From the NCBI GenBank assembly GCA_013138965.1, contig WTBT01000017.1, positions 1-64,000 on the forward strand: 64,000 nt of DNA, given 5' to 3'. The translations under genes were made by a program, and so were the position numbers. Under the pieces are notes generated by a model. The model saw only the letters and a program-made list of their open reading frames with translations, made no database searches and had not been told where the DNA came from. Of the stretch, positions 25,428 through 33,894 are shown piece after piece (position 1 is the stretch's first letter; each line of letters starts with the position of its first letter). The stretch is from Candidatus Aegiribacteria sp. (GTDB taxonomy: Bacteria > Fermentibacterota > Fermentibacteria > Fermentibacterales > JCC-6).

Positions 25428-26684
25428 TCATTCAAGGACCTCAGCGGTAAGGTCGGATCCTGCCCCTCCGGTTATCCGGCATCTGATGATACGTCCCGGC
25501 TCGACGCTTCGATCGAAACAGCACGCTCCATCAACTTCCGGCGCGTCAAGGCGTGAATGCCCCAGCAGAGGTGTATCCGCCAGAACATCCATTATCTCCC
25601 CCTCCAGCCTGTCAGCCCAGATAATGTTATGTTCATCCGCTGCGTCCCCTATTCTCGCAAGTCTTGATTGAACGATGTTTTCATCGGCAAGGTCTTCAGC
25701 GGTATGTCGGGAGAATTCCATGGTACCCTCTTCAGGCCAGTATGGAAATGCGGCAATCGTTCTGATGCATCGGTATCTAGAAAGGAATTCAATCAGCTCA
25801 TTAAAATCCTCTTCGGTCTCACCGGGATACCCCGCAATCAATGTTGTTCTTACCGAAAGCATCTTTTCAGAATTCTCAAATTCATCGAAAAGTTTCCTTA
25901 TGTGGTCTCCGGTATAGGGTCTGCCCATCCTTTCAAGTATCCTGTCTGAAACATGCTGGACAGGCATATCAATATAAGGCATTACGTTTTCATGTTTCGC
26001 GAGAAGTGAGAGAAAATCATAAGGATAATAAGCGGGATGAATGTAGTACAGCCTGAACCAGATATCAGGATACGTACCCGCAAGTTGAGAGATCAACCAG
26101 GATATTCCGTCCCTGCCGCGCTTCCAGCTTGCGGTATCCTGGCCGACAATTCCTATCTCAGCCACTCCCTGTTCAGCAAGGCGCTCCGCGTCCATAAGGA
26201 TCTCCTCCGGGCTTCTGTCTCTTCTTGCGCCTCTTATAAGAGGAATAGTACAGTAAGCGCAGTTGTTGGAGCATCCTTCAGATATTTTAAGATACCTTGA
26301 GATCCTGCCTCCGGCAGGTTCAGGGCCAGAAGCCGGCTGTATCGAAAGGTAATCCTCAAGACGGGATGTATCCCCCGGGGCTATTATCAGATCAAAATCC
26401 TCCAGCCCTCCTGACCCATCATCAGGATATCTGCCGGGCAGGCAGCCCGCAAGGATCAGAATTCTTCCCGGCCTTTCATTTTTCCATTCCAGAGCCTGCT
26501 GGGTCGCTTCAAGGGATTCGTCCACTGCCGGCTTAATAAAGGCGCAAGTATTTATAAGAAGCAGATCAGTATCCTCAAGATTCCCGGTTATCTCCCACCC
26601 GGCTTCAGTCAGGCAGCCTGCAAAAGCATCCGAATCAGCTTCGTTCTTGGGGCAGCCCAGGGTCAGAATAAAAGCTTCCGGCAT
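25428..26684 (-). CDS. rimO: Ribosomal protein uS12 methylthiotransferase RimO
   Basis: Radical-SAM methylthiotransferase acting on S12. The N-terminal domain has LGCPKNEADSD, NTCAFI and AGCLPGRYP, whose cysteines hold one cluster. The radical-SAM triad is CSNNCAYCTIP, and a C-terminal TRAM domain follows. Length 418 aa is normal. The start ATG directly abuts the palindromic element at 26685-26847, so its whole leader comes from that element; no good ribosome-binding site is visible. Confidence 0.93.
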   Translation of the reverse strand: MPEAFILTLGCPKNEADSDAFAGCLTEAGWEITGNLEDTDLLLINTCAFIKPAVDESLEATQQALEWKNERPGRILILAGCLPGRYPDDGSGGLEDFDLIIAPGDTSRLEDYLSIQPASGPEPAGGRISRYLKISEGCSNNCAYCTIPLIRGARRDRSPEEILMDAERLAEQGVAEIGIVGQDTASWKRGRDGISWLISQLAGTYPDIWFRLYYIHPAYYPYDFLSLLAKHENVMPYIDMPVQHVSDRILERMGRPYTGDHIRKLFDEFENSEKMLSVRTTLIAGYPGETEEDFNELIEFLSRYRCIRTIAAFPYWPEEGTMEFSRHTAEDLADENIVQSRLARIGDAADEHNIIWADRLEGEIMDVLADTPLLGHSRLDAPEVDGACCFDRSVEPGRIIRCRITGGAGSDLTAEVLE

Positions 26685-26847
26685 TAGGAGTGTGTCCGAT
26701 AATGTACATTGAGCAGAATATTCTCACGGCTGAGATAGAATGCTCGCAGATTTGAGGAGAATACTGAATGTATTTGACGATAATATACGAGTATTATAGC
26801 CAGCTGTGTGGGTTTTATGCCAATGTACATTGTTGGATACACTCCTA
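26685..26847. mobile_element. MITE-like element with 27-bp terminal inverted repeats, TA-flanked
   Basis: The termini are 27 bases: left TAGGAGTGTGTCCGATAATG plus tacattg, right its complement with four differences. The 109-base interior is non-coding and AT-rich. The ends start with TA, which fits a TA target duplication. It fills the lolA-rimO gap exactly: the lolA stop TAG is the right end of the element and the rimO ATG follows the left end. The related 43-base palindrome is at 14302. Confidence 0.75.
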
Positions 26848-27435
26848 CATCTCCTCCGGATTCACGATGGTGTACCCATCGGGCAGGACCAGCTCGAATA
26901 TGCCTTCCGGGCAGGAATCATCAGTTGTCAGATCCCGGATCGCATACTCGGTTCTGTTGCCGTTGTAATCGGTTGTTGAAAAGAGGAACGGCAGACTGTC
27001 GGAAAGGGTAAAACCCACTTTCATGCGGCTTATTCCCTCTCCGAAATCTCCTTCGAGCAGAATGATCAGGCTGTCGCCGCTTAACCGGGGTGTTTCAGCA
27101 ATTGCTGTATCGGCGCACTTCTCAAGCATATGAAGGAAACTTCCCGGCTCTCCCGATGGATAGAGCAGAACCTGCCGCAGATCAGCCTCGATCGTATACA
27201 GAACTGATCCGTCGTAACCCATGGCCGATCCATCCGGTTCGGTATAGGAAAGCAAAAACAGGTCAGGGTGACCTAAATACATCGTTCCTGAGGATGTTTC
27301 CTCCTCGAGCGTAAGCGCCCAGGAATCTGTCTGAGCAAACGATCCTGTCATAAAAACGGTGTTTCTCATCTTTTCAAGCAGAGGATTCATGGAAGATGAA
27401 GCTGTTATGGAAATCAGCAGACACAGGTAGAGCAT
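26845..27435 (-). CDS. LolA-like periplasmic lipoprotein carrier
   Basis: A signal-like N-terminus is followed by the LolA/LolB-type beta barrel pattern: FMTGSFAQTDSW, GTMYLGHPDLFLLSYTEP, GYDGSVLYTIEADLRQVLLYP. The region around YLGHPDLFLLSY matches the family's PxxFRxxY strand loosely. GAAGGAAG before the ATG is a good ribosome-binding site. The stop codon is contributed by the adjoining element, so the natural C-terminus may have been a little different. LolA is the best guess. Confidence 0.65.
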   Translation of the reverse strand: MLYLCLLISITASSSMNPLLEKMRNTVFMTGSFAQTDSWALTLEEETSSGTMYLGHPDLFLLSYTEPDGSAMGYDGSVLYTIEADLRQVLLYPSGEPGSFLHMLEKCADTAIAETPRLSGDSLIILLEGDFGEGISRMKVGFTLSDSLPFLFSTTDYNGNRTEYAIRDLTTDDSCPEGIFELVLPDGYTIVNPEEM

Positions 27436-27458
27436 ATTTCTTCCTTCAAAAGTGACGG

Positions 27459-28115
27459 TCAGGGGTTAATCGGATTACTGTGGAGAAGAGACGCGTCAAC
27501 CGTCGCATCGGTTCCAATCACTATAACAATTCCCGAATGCTCCGGAGCGACAGTTGATATTATATCCCCCCCCGGCTGAACAGGTACTGATGAATGCGAC
27601 GACAGCCATGAGGACAGAGAATCTGAGACAATGTTCGCCTGCTCCTCTAAACCATCAGGGTAAAGAACCAGGGTTACATCCGGAGCTCCCGGGTCTTCTA
27701 TGGCCAGAGGAGGAGTGCCGGTGGCTGCAATAAGTATTTCAAGCTGTGAAACCGTGAAAATCACGGACGGTATGCCCACGACCGCAACCAATGGAAATTC
27801 CACAGGAATGCTGCCGGCACTCTCAACTGGAATTTCACTGATTCCGGTCAATTCGTATTCTATCCTCCTTACCGCAAGCTGAGCATCACTGTTCAGGCGG
27901 GAGTCGGGGAAACGGTAAATAAGGGAATTGAAAGTTTCCTTCGAATTCGACAGGCTTCCCCTGAAATACTGCTGACAGGCTCTCGTGAAAACGGATAAGT
28001 CATCGTCGTCCCCGACCGAGTAGCCCGCATGGTCAAAACCCTTATTTCCACCGCCGCAGGCGAGAGCAAGTACCAGAATCGGCAGCACGGAATACAGAAG
28101 TCTATTCCTCATCAT
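27459..28115 (-). CDS. Lipoprotein with TPR-like region
   Basis: Starting at ATG 28115 (the track's 28148 lies deeper inside ftsK) gives MMRNRLLYSVLPILVLALAC, a clear lipobox. The next 80 residues look like one or two TPR units (ACQQYFRGSLSNSKETFNSLIYRFPDSRLNSDAQLAV), then a beta-rich C-terminal part (PDVTLVLYPDGL, GIVIVIGTDATVDASLL). Function not recognised. It overlaps ftsK by 14 bases and precedes the lolA-like gene. Confidence 0.6.
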   Translation of the reverse strand: MMRNRLLYSVLPILVLALACGGGNKGFDHAGYSVGDDDDLSVFTRACQQYFRGSLSNSKETFNSLIYRFPDSRLNSDAQLAVRRIEYELTGISEIPVESAGSIPVEFPLVAVVGIPSVIFTVSQLEILIAATGTPPLAIEDPGAPDVTLVLYPDGLEEQANIVSDSLSSWLSSHSSVPVQPGGDIISTVAPEHSGIVIVIGTDATVDASLLHSNPINP

Positions 28116-30336
28116 TTTTCTCTTTCTCATCCTCTCCCTCAAGCTCATCCATAGTTATCAGCACCGCCCTGGCCTTGCTGCCCTGAAATGGTCCGACTAC
28201 ACCGGCCTGTTCAAGCATGTCGATCAGGCTGGCGGCTCTTGAATAACCCACTCTCAATCTTCTCTGAATTATTGACACCGATCCCTGCTGAGTATGAACC
28301 ACAACCTGTTTAGCCTTTCCGAACAGAGGGTCGTCTATCTTTATTATGCATGGATCACCGATGTTCCAGCTGTCATCATCCGGGAATTCAAATTCGAACG
28401 GTATCTCCGGCTGGTCACGAAGGTGCTCGACTATTGTTCTTGTTTCTTCCGTTGATATGAAAGAGCCGTGAACTCTGACCGGCTCGGGTGAGGTGGTCGG
28501 AAGGTAGAGCATATCTCCTTTGCCTAGGAGCTTTTCCGCACCGTTCATATCAAGGATAGTGCGTGAATCGGTTTTTGACTGCACATTGAACGCTATCCTC
28601 GAAGGAAAATTCGCCTTGATCACCCCGGTTATTACATCAACTGAAGGGCGCTGCGTAGCCAGAACCATATGAATCCCTACAGCCCTTGCCATGTGCGCCA
28701 GCCTCGAAATCGCCGGCTCGATTTCCCTTGAGACGGTATGCATCAGGTCCGCGAGCTCATCAATGAATACTACGATATATGGCAGCCTCTCATCCTCCGA
28801 CTCCTGAGTAATCCTGGAATTGAACTCATCGATGGAGCGTACGCCGATTCTTGAAAGTCTCTTGTAACGGTCTTGCATTTCGGATACAAGAGCCTCGAGA
28901 AGCGCGGTTGCCTTATCCGTTTCAATTACCACCGGAGCCCACAGGTGTGGAATTCCTTCGTAAATGGACAGTTCCAGCATCTTGGGATCTATCATGGCCA
29001 GTCTTACCTCGGATGGAGTCTTTGTCAGGAGAAGGGACGCGATTATTGAGTGCATGCAGACACTTTTACCCGAACCGGTAGCTCCCGCTATCAGCAGATG
29101 GGGCATGGTTGCGATATCGGTAACGAAAGGTTTACCCTCTATCATTTTACCCAGCGCGATGGGAAGCTTCTCGTTTGATATCTCATGCATCACCTCCCTT
29201 AGATATACCGTCTCGGGAACAGGGTTGGGTACTTCAATTCCAACCGCGCCCTTGCCTGGAATAGGAGCGAGAATACGGATCCTTCTGGCCTTCAGGGCAA
29301 GGGCAAGATCATCCGAAAGGGAAACGAATTTGTTGACTTTGATACCCGGTCCCGGTTCCACTTCGAACCTTGTAATAACCGGTCCCGGGTAAGAACCGGA
29401 TACGCTGCAATCTATACCGAAATCTTCCAGCTTCTCAAGAAGCAGATCAGACAGGTTATCCAGCTTCTCATCGGTCATCCTTACCCGTGCTTTTTCATCG
29501 GGAAGATCAAGGCAGGATAAGGGAGGGGGAATGTATCCATCGATATCACCGCTACCGGTATTCGCGCAGGTTTTCAAACCGCCTGTCAGCGCTTCAGGAC
29601 TGACCTTGTTTCGCACATTTTCCGGTTTCTCAGGTTTTACACGGTCTGCCGTTCCGGCGTCTCTATCGGGCTGAACATCATCCCGTGCCCCGAAGGTTAT
29701 CCGGGGAACAGATTCATCCGGTTCATTTCGTGACCATACATTTGATTCTTCAGTATCAGATACTTTTCCTTTCCTTGACTTCTTTTTCTTCTTTTTCCCG
29801 CCATTTCCACTTATCAATTTTGAGAACCTGTCAGCGATTGACTCGAAATCACTGCTTATATCCCAGCCAGTGAAAGCCACAAGTGAAGCCACAAACGCTG
29901 TAAAAAGAATCAGGAAGGTTATGAGAGTTCCGGTAACGGGAAGGAGAATATCTCCCGGAGCCCCCGCAATACTGCCGCCGGGAATATTGTGAAACCCGTC
30001 TATCCTTCTGCTTATCGCGAAATCAAGCACGGCAGCAAAGAAGTAGCCGATGACAGCGATACCCGACAGGATCCTGAATCCGGTTTTCCTGAATTTGAAA
30101 CCAAGGAGCCATGCGCCTGTCTGAAAGAGAAAAAGCGGTATGAGAATGGAAAGAGATCCCAGTTTCCCGTAAAGAAACCGGCGTATATCACCCGCAATTC
30201 CCGGTACCGGTACAGCAAGCACCGCTATCAGCGCCGCGCCCAGAAAAAGCACTGTTACCAGAATAGCGTTACGAAGCCTGCGGGGCTTTTTCCTTCTTGC
30301 TTTTCTTGCTACCCGGCGTCTATTTCCCGAAGACAT
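28102..30336 (-). CDS. ftsK: DNA translocase FtsK/SpoIIIE
   Basis: Septal DNA pump for chromosome segregation. There are four N-terminal membrane helices (to about residue 165), a short charged linker with a KKKKKKSRKGK stretch, then the motor: Walker A GATGSGKSVC (about residue 420), Walker B YIVVFIDELADL and ATQRPSVDVITGVIKANFPSR. The C-terminal gamma winged-helix (RRLRVGYSRAASLIDMLEQAGVVGP) reads KOPS-like sites. The start overlaps the HU-fusion stop by one base (TAATG). Confidence 0.95.
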   Translation of the reverse strand: MSSGNRRRVARKARRKKPRRLRNAILVTVLFLGAALIAVLAVPVPGIAGDIRRFLYGKLGSLSILIPLFLFQTGAWLLGFKFRKTGFRILSGIAVIGYFFAAVLDFAISRRIDGFHNIPGGSIAGAPGDILLPVTGTLITFLILFTAFVASLVAFTGWDISSDFESIADRFSKLISGNGGKKKKKKSRKGKVSDTEESNVWSRNEPDESVPRITFGARDDVQPDRDAGTADRVKPEKPENVRNKVSPEALTGGLKTCANTGSGDIDGYIPPPLSCLDLPDEKARVRMTDEKLDNLSDLLLEKLEDFGIDCSVSGSYPGPVITRFEVEPGPGIKVNKFVSLSDDLALALKARRIRILAPIPGKGAVGIEVPNPVPETVYLREVMHEISNEKLPIALGKMIEGKPFVTDIATMPHLLIAGATGSGKSVCMHSIIASLLLTKTPSEVRLAMIDPKMLELSIYEGIPHLWAPVVIETDKATALLEALVSEMQDRYKRLSRIGVRSIDEFNSRITQESEDERLPYIVVFIDELADLMHTVSREIEPAISRLAHMARAVGIHMVLATQRPSVDVITGVIKANFPSRIAFNVQSKTDSRTILDMNGAEKLLGKGDMLYLPTTSPEPVRVHGSFISTEETRTIVEHLRDQPEIPFEFEFPDDDSWNIGDPCIIKIDDPLFGKAKQVVVHTQQGSVSIIQRRLRVGYSRAASLIDMLEQAGVVGPFQGSKARAVLITMDELEGEDEKEKNDEE

Positions 30337-30866
30337 TATATCTGCCTCACGGTATTTCCCTTATTGTCCGATGTAAACGCCGGATCGCTTTCAAGTGTGC
30401 CGTCTATCCAGTACTGATACTTCAATGTCTGTCCTGAAACAGCCTGTATCTCGCCAACCCAGCTTCCATCCGGAAGGCGCTGCATCGGATTGCTTACTTC
30501 GTTCCAGTTGTTGAATTTCCCAACGACAGACACCGTCATGGCGTTTTTGGCGCTAAGGCACAGAAAATCCACAGTAACCCTTTTTCCGAGCTTATCCTGT
30601 ACAGCATCCTTAAGATCATTGTAAGGTCTGAAAACAGGCCTGATCCTTGGAGGTATCTCTATTATTCCATCTCCCTGTGGATCACGGGCTCTTCTTTTTC
30701 TTCCCTCTTTGGTCTCGAAACAGCCGAAACCCCTGAGATAGATAACCTCTCCGTTACACAGCTGCTCCGTAATAGTATCCAGCAGAGTTGCGATTACCGA
30801 TCTTGCCACTTTCCTGCTCACGCCGGTCTTTTCAGCTACCGCTCCCGCAAGTTCATCCTTTGTCAT
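30336..30866 (-). CDS. HU/IHF-type DNA-binding protein fused to a CBM48 glycogen-binding domain
   Basis: Residues 1-90 are an HU/IHF protomer: MTKDELAGAVAEKTGVSRKV, then the core LRGFGCFETKEGRKRRARDP and a C-terminal RPVFRPYNDLKDAV. Residues about 105-176 are an AMPK-beta/CBM48 type carbohydrate-binding module: VSVVGKFNNWNEVSNPM, LPDGSWVGEIQ, LKYQYWIDGTLESDPAF, GNTVRQI. The aromatic and Asn positions used for glucan binding (FNNW, W, DG) are kept. The usual HU is about 90 aa, so the fusion doubles it. GGAGG precedes the ATG. It is translationally coupled to ftsK. Confidence 0.88.
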   Translation of the reverse strand: MTKDELAGAVAEKTGVSRKVARSVIATLLDTITEQLCNGEVIYLRGFGCFETKEGRKRRARDPQGDGIIEIPPRIRPVFRPYNDLKDAVQDKLGKRVTVDFLCLSAKNAMTVSVVGKFNNWNEVSNPMQRLPDGSWVGEIQAVSGQTLKYQYWIDGTLESDPAFTSDNKGNTVRQI

Positions 30867-31007
30867 AATTCCTCCGAGTTACCGGCAGTACCGCTCTCTG
30901 AAAGGATAAGCGCCTCTAAATACAAGATATCGAATATTTATCTCTCCATCTTAACAGACGTTGAAGTCAATACATCACCATTCGTAATCCGTCAACCTGC
31001 AGAACAT

Positions 31008-31076
31008 GGGGTCAGGTCTTGCATTTGAGCATTACTGTTGTTTTATTTTCAATGCTCTAATGCAGGACCTGCCCCC
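31008..31076. repeat. REP-like inverted repeat, GGGGTCAGGTC type
   Basis: Two 26-base arms (left begins GGGGTCAGGTCTTGCATT, right is its complement with three mismatches) surround a 17-base loop, followed by TTTT. It occupies the gap between the divergent HU-fusion and aroK genes. It looks like a short repetitive extragenic palindrome of the type mobilised by REP-associated transposases; no such transposase is in the window. Confidence 0.7.
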
Positions 31077-31151
31077 TTTTGCTAAGTGTCGTAAGTGACC
31101 TCCGGCCCCGAAATACTAACCCCGGCTCCTGAATTTGATTATCATCATTCA

Positions 31152-31682
31152 ATGAACAGCTTGAATAAGAACGGATTGATCTTCATTGCGGGCCCTCCCT
31201 GCTCCGGCAAATCAACCACCGGAAAACTCCTTGCCCTGAAACTCGGCCTGCCTTTCCACGATCTGGATACCCTTATTGAGGAGGCCGCCGCAATGAGCAT
31301 TCCCTGTATCTTCAGCCGGTTGGGAGAGGAAGAATTCAGAAGGCTGGAATCGGATACACTCGATTCCCTGCTCTCAACCGATGAAAGAATAGTCCTTGCT
31401 CTTGGAGGCGGCTGCCTTCTGGAAAACAGCAATCTCCCGGCGGTCAGGAATAAGGGGATCCTGATTACTCTTACAGCATCAAATGACGTGCTGCTGAAAA
31501 GGAAAAAGATTCAGAAGGGAAACAGACCCCTTGCGATGAACGATAAAGCATTCATTGAACTGCTGAAGAAAAGGAATGAACACTACAATTCACTGCCCAA
31601 CCGAATAGACACATCAGGCATCACCCCCGAAGAAGCCGTCCTTGAAATAATAACAATTCTGGGGTCGGGCCCAGCCCCTTAA
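31152..31682 (+). CDS. aroK: Shikimate kinase
   Basis: Phosphorylates shikimate in aromatic amino-acid synthesis. Walker A GPPCSGKSTTG, the substrate Asp in FHDLDTLIEE, the EEFRRLE arginine region, the LALGGGC loop and the NRPLA lid are all visible. I use the ATG at 31152; the track's GTG at 31095 adds 19 residues unlike the family. The last codons (encoding GSGPAP) lie in a GGGGTCGGGCCC palindrome, so the C-terminus may have been altered by a repeat. Confidence 0.88.
   Translation: MNSLNKNGLIFIAGPPCSGKSTTGKLLALKLGLPFHDLDTLIEEAAAMSIPCIFSRLGEEEFRRLESDTLDSLLSTDERIVLALGGGCLLENSNLPAVRNKGILITLTASNDVLLKRKKIQKGNRPLAMNDKAFIELLKKRNEHYNSLPNRIDTSGITPEEAVLEIITILGSGPAP
31661..31678. repeat. GGGGTC-type palindrome overlapping the aroK 3' end
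   Basis: GGGGTCGGG and CCCAGCCCC form a near-perfect 18-base palindrome just before the aroK stop. It shares its GGGGTC start with the inverted repeat at 31008, so aroK is bracketed by similar GC-rich palindromes. It could also act as a terminator between the convergent aroK and vapC genes, though there is no T-run. Confidence 0.4.
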
Positions 31683-31689
31683 CGCCCCC

Positions 31690-32112
31690 TCATTCACCCC
31701 ACGGATTTAATAATTTCACACCACTTTGCTTCATGTCAGCCACATTTCTAGTAACAACCATCAAATTATGGGCAATACCTGTAGCTGCAATGAGTGAATC
31801 AATTGCCGGCATCGGCCGCCCCTTTTTCTCAGCAATACACTGGATTTCCCCCCATACTGTTGAGATACCAAGGTCTATTTCAATGATCCTGTTGTGAAAT
31901 CTTTCTTTCAATTCGGTTTCAACCCAATTCTGTAATTCTTCTTTTTTTCTTGATTCAGGTAATTTCTCAATGCCTTTGTGCAGTTCTCCAAATGTAAGAA
32001 CAGATACATAGAAATCTGTTTCATTTTCGCTTAGTAACCAATCCACCACCTTTTTTTCAGGTCTTGATTTTACCAGTTCTGAAATCAGGCAGGTATCAAG
32101 CAGGAATTTCAT
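31690..32112 (-). CDS. vapC: PIN-domain toxin (VapC/FitB-like ribonuclease)
   Basis: Probable RNase toxin. The PIN acidic residues are seen in FLLDTCLISELV (D6), the TFGELHKG Glu, PAIDSLIAATG (Asp) and the C-terminal VTRNVADM. Length 140 aa is typical for VapC. It overlaps the upstream Phd-like antitoxin gene by four bases, the normal antitoxin-first order. Substrate unknown. Confidence 0.88.
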   Translation of the reverse strand: MKFLLDTCLISELVKSRPEKKVVDWLLSENETDFYVSVLTFGELHKGIEKLPESRKKEELQNWVETELKERFHNRIIEIDLGISTVWGEIQCIAEKKGRPMPAIDSLIAATGIAHNLMVVTRNVADMKQSGVKLLNPWGE

Positions 32113-32360
32113 AGCTCAATTTCCCTGGAAAAGCTTTTATCGCGTTCAAAATCGAGAGATTCTTCAGCCAGAGGAGAGTTGTGCATGAATTCAAGTAGAT
32201 TGATTTTTGGTTTGACAATTTTCTGATATTCTTCTATTGAAAGAATTACAACAGATTCTTTCCCATTCTTTGTCACAATTTGCGGGCCGTCATGACGCGC
32301 TTTTTCAACTACCTTACTGAATTTGTTTTTGGCTTCCTGCAATTGCCATACACTTTTCAT
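32109..32360 (-). CDS. Phd/YefM-family antitoxin
   Basis: The N-terminal Phd DNA-binding fold is plain: WQLQEAKNKFSKVVEKA, then GPQIVTKNGKESVVILSIEEYQKI. The C-terminal 30 residues would wrap and inhibit the toxin. GGAGG precedes the ATG. It is the first gene of the pair and should repress its own promoter; a strong promoter with tandem 9-base repeats lies directly upstream. Confidence 0.88.
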   Translation of the reverse strand: MKSVWQLQEAKNKFSKVVEKARHDGPQIVTKNGKESVVILSIEEYQKIVKPKINLLEFMHNSPLAEESLDFERDKSFSREIEL

Positions 32361-32383
32361 GATATGCCTCCAAAATAATCTAT

Positions 32384-32433
32384 CTAGCCTGTCTAGCCTG
32401 TTAATATATAATGTTTCCTGATTACGTTGTCAA
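32384..32433 (-). promoter_or_regulatory. Promoter and tandem-repeat operator of the Phd-VapC module
   Basis: On the minus strand, TTGACA (32428-32433) and TATATA (32405-32410) are separated by exactly 17 bases, a textbook sigma-70 promoter. Two perfect back-to-back copies of ACAGGCTAG (32393-32401 and 32384-32392) lie across the expected transcription start, between promoter and ribosome-binding site. This is where an autoregulating Phd-type antitoxin would bind. Confidence 0.65.
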
Positions 32434-32472
32434 CAATATCAGGAGCGAGGAGTGGGCGCCAAAATTAGACGG

Positions 32473-33525
32473 TTATTTAAGCGAATAGAATTTCCCTGGG
32501 TGCTGCATGACAACACCGGCCATTTCCAAACTGAGCAGTTCAGACTGGAGCACTGCGGTACCAACTCCCGCCAGTCTTAACAGCTGGTTGAAATGGAGTG
32601 TTTCGATGGACAGGTGTTCCAGAATCGCGCTTGCGGCATCACTTTCCGGTTCAAAGGTTTCTCCCGATTTTCCCGGATCGCGCGCCAGGCCCAGAGGTTC
32701 CAGCACATCGGCTGCAGTAATGACCACCCCCGCCCCGTCACGCAGCAGCATATTCGTGCCCATCGAAAAGGCTCTTGTCACTTCCCCGGGCACAGCGAAT
32801 ACATCCTTTCCCTGATCAAGCGCCGTATTCACGGTTATCATTGTGCCGCTCCTTTTGCCGGCCTCCACAACCACAACCCCTCTTGAAAAACCGCTGATAA
32901 GCCTGTTTCTCTCGGGAAATCTATACCTGGCAGGTTCCGTGCCGGGAGGATATTCGCTGAGGATAACTCCATTTCCAAGGATCATCTCGGACAGTCTGTC
33001 ATGCTCCGGGGGGTAGCATAGGTCAAGGCCGTTCCCAAGAACCGCCATGGTTACCCCGCCTGCTTCAATGGCGCCTCTATGCGCTTCTCCGTCGATGCCC
33101 CTGGCCAGGCCGCTGACCACCGCGACACCGCTTCTTACGAAATCCCGCGCGAGTTTTCTGGCCACCTTCCTTCCATAAGCCGTACATCGCCTTGAGCCTA
33201 TCACCGCGATCGCGGGCATACCAAGAAATCTTTCAAGATCTCCCCTGTAAAACAATACGACAGGCGGATCGGGTATGTTAATCAGAATATCGGGATAGTC
33301 TTCACTGCCGTAGATGACAACTCCCATACGATGCGAAGAAACGGATTCAGTCTTACGCTCGATCTCTTCAGCGTCCGGCATTCCCCCGCGGATTTCCCTT
33401 TTCAGTAAGTCAACCGCTTCATCGGGTGTGTGGTTGCGAAGAAGCCTTCTAATATCTTCCCTGCTCACTTTTTCCCATGATGCCAGCCAGACTGCGTTGT
33501 TCAATAAAGCAACATCAGGATTCAT
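32473..33525 (-). CDS. dprA: DNA processing protein DprA
   Basis: Single-stranded-DNA binding RecA loader used in natural transformation. The Rossmann-like core has IAVIGSRRCTAYGRKVARKL, SGLARGIDGEAHRGAI, TMAVLGNGLDLCYPPEH, LSEYPPG and RFPERNRLISG. A C-terminal winged-helix domain (HLSIETLHFNQLLRLAGV) is present. Length 350 aa is normal. It lies downstream of obgE-mntA-hepT in the same direction and is followed by the Phd-VapC module. Confidence 0.94.
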   Translation of the reverse strand: MNPDVALLNNAVWLASWEKVSREDIRRLLRNHTPDEAVDLLKREIRGGMPDAEEIERKTESVSSHRMGVVIYGSEDYPDILINIPDPPVVLFYRGDLERFLGMPAIAVIGSRRCTAYGRKVARKLARDFVRSGVAVVSGLARGIDGEAHRGAIEAGGVTMAVLGNGLDLCYPPEHDRLSEMILGNGVILSEYPPGTEPARYRFPERNRLISGFSRGVVVVEAGKRSGTMITVNTALDQGKDVFAVPGEVTRAFSMGTNMLLRDGAGVVITAADVLEPLGLARDPGKSGETFEPESDAASAILEHLSIETLHFNQLLRLAGVGTAVLQSELLSLEMAGVVMQHPGKFYSLK

Positions 33526-33540
33526 GGAAATACTTTCGTT

Positions 33541-33894
33541 TCAATCTCCCTGCTTTCCCGAATCCTGCAGTATTTTCATCATTTGAATTTTCAAGACTGG
33601 AATGTTTTCGTTCACAATGCCCCAAACGATCTCATAATCAACTCCAAAGTAATGGTGTATAAGGCGATCTCTCAACCTAGCCATTTCTTTCCATTCCACT
33701 TCAGGATAGATTTGTTTGATTCTGTCCGGGATATTCTTGGAGGCTTCTCCAATGATTTCAAAACTTCTTACGAAGGCTCTTTTTGCTATTTCATCATTAA
33801 GAAATTCATCTTTACTGAGTGCTGATGACTGAATGATAAGGAAATCAGCTTCAACATGGATGTGACGTACTAAATCAAGATGCAATTTCGACAT
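33541..33894 (-). CDS. hepT: HepT-like (DUF86) toxin
   Basis: HEPN-fold ribonuclease toxin. The hallmark RX4HXY motif is present exactly as RDRLIHHY. The preceding helices (RAFVRSFEIIGEASKNIPD) also match DUF86. I move the start to ATG 33894, with GAGG eight bases upstream, which leaves a 20-base overlap with mntA. In studied pairs MntA AMPylates the Tyr of this motif to silence HepT. Confidence 0.85.
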   Translation of the reverse strand: MSKLHLDLVRHIHVEADFLIIQSSALSKDEFLNDEIAKRAFVRSFEIIGEASKNIPDRIKQIYPEVEWKEMARLRDRLIHHYFGVDYEIVWGIVNENIPVLKIQMMKILQDSGKQGD

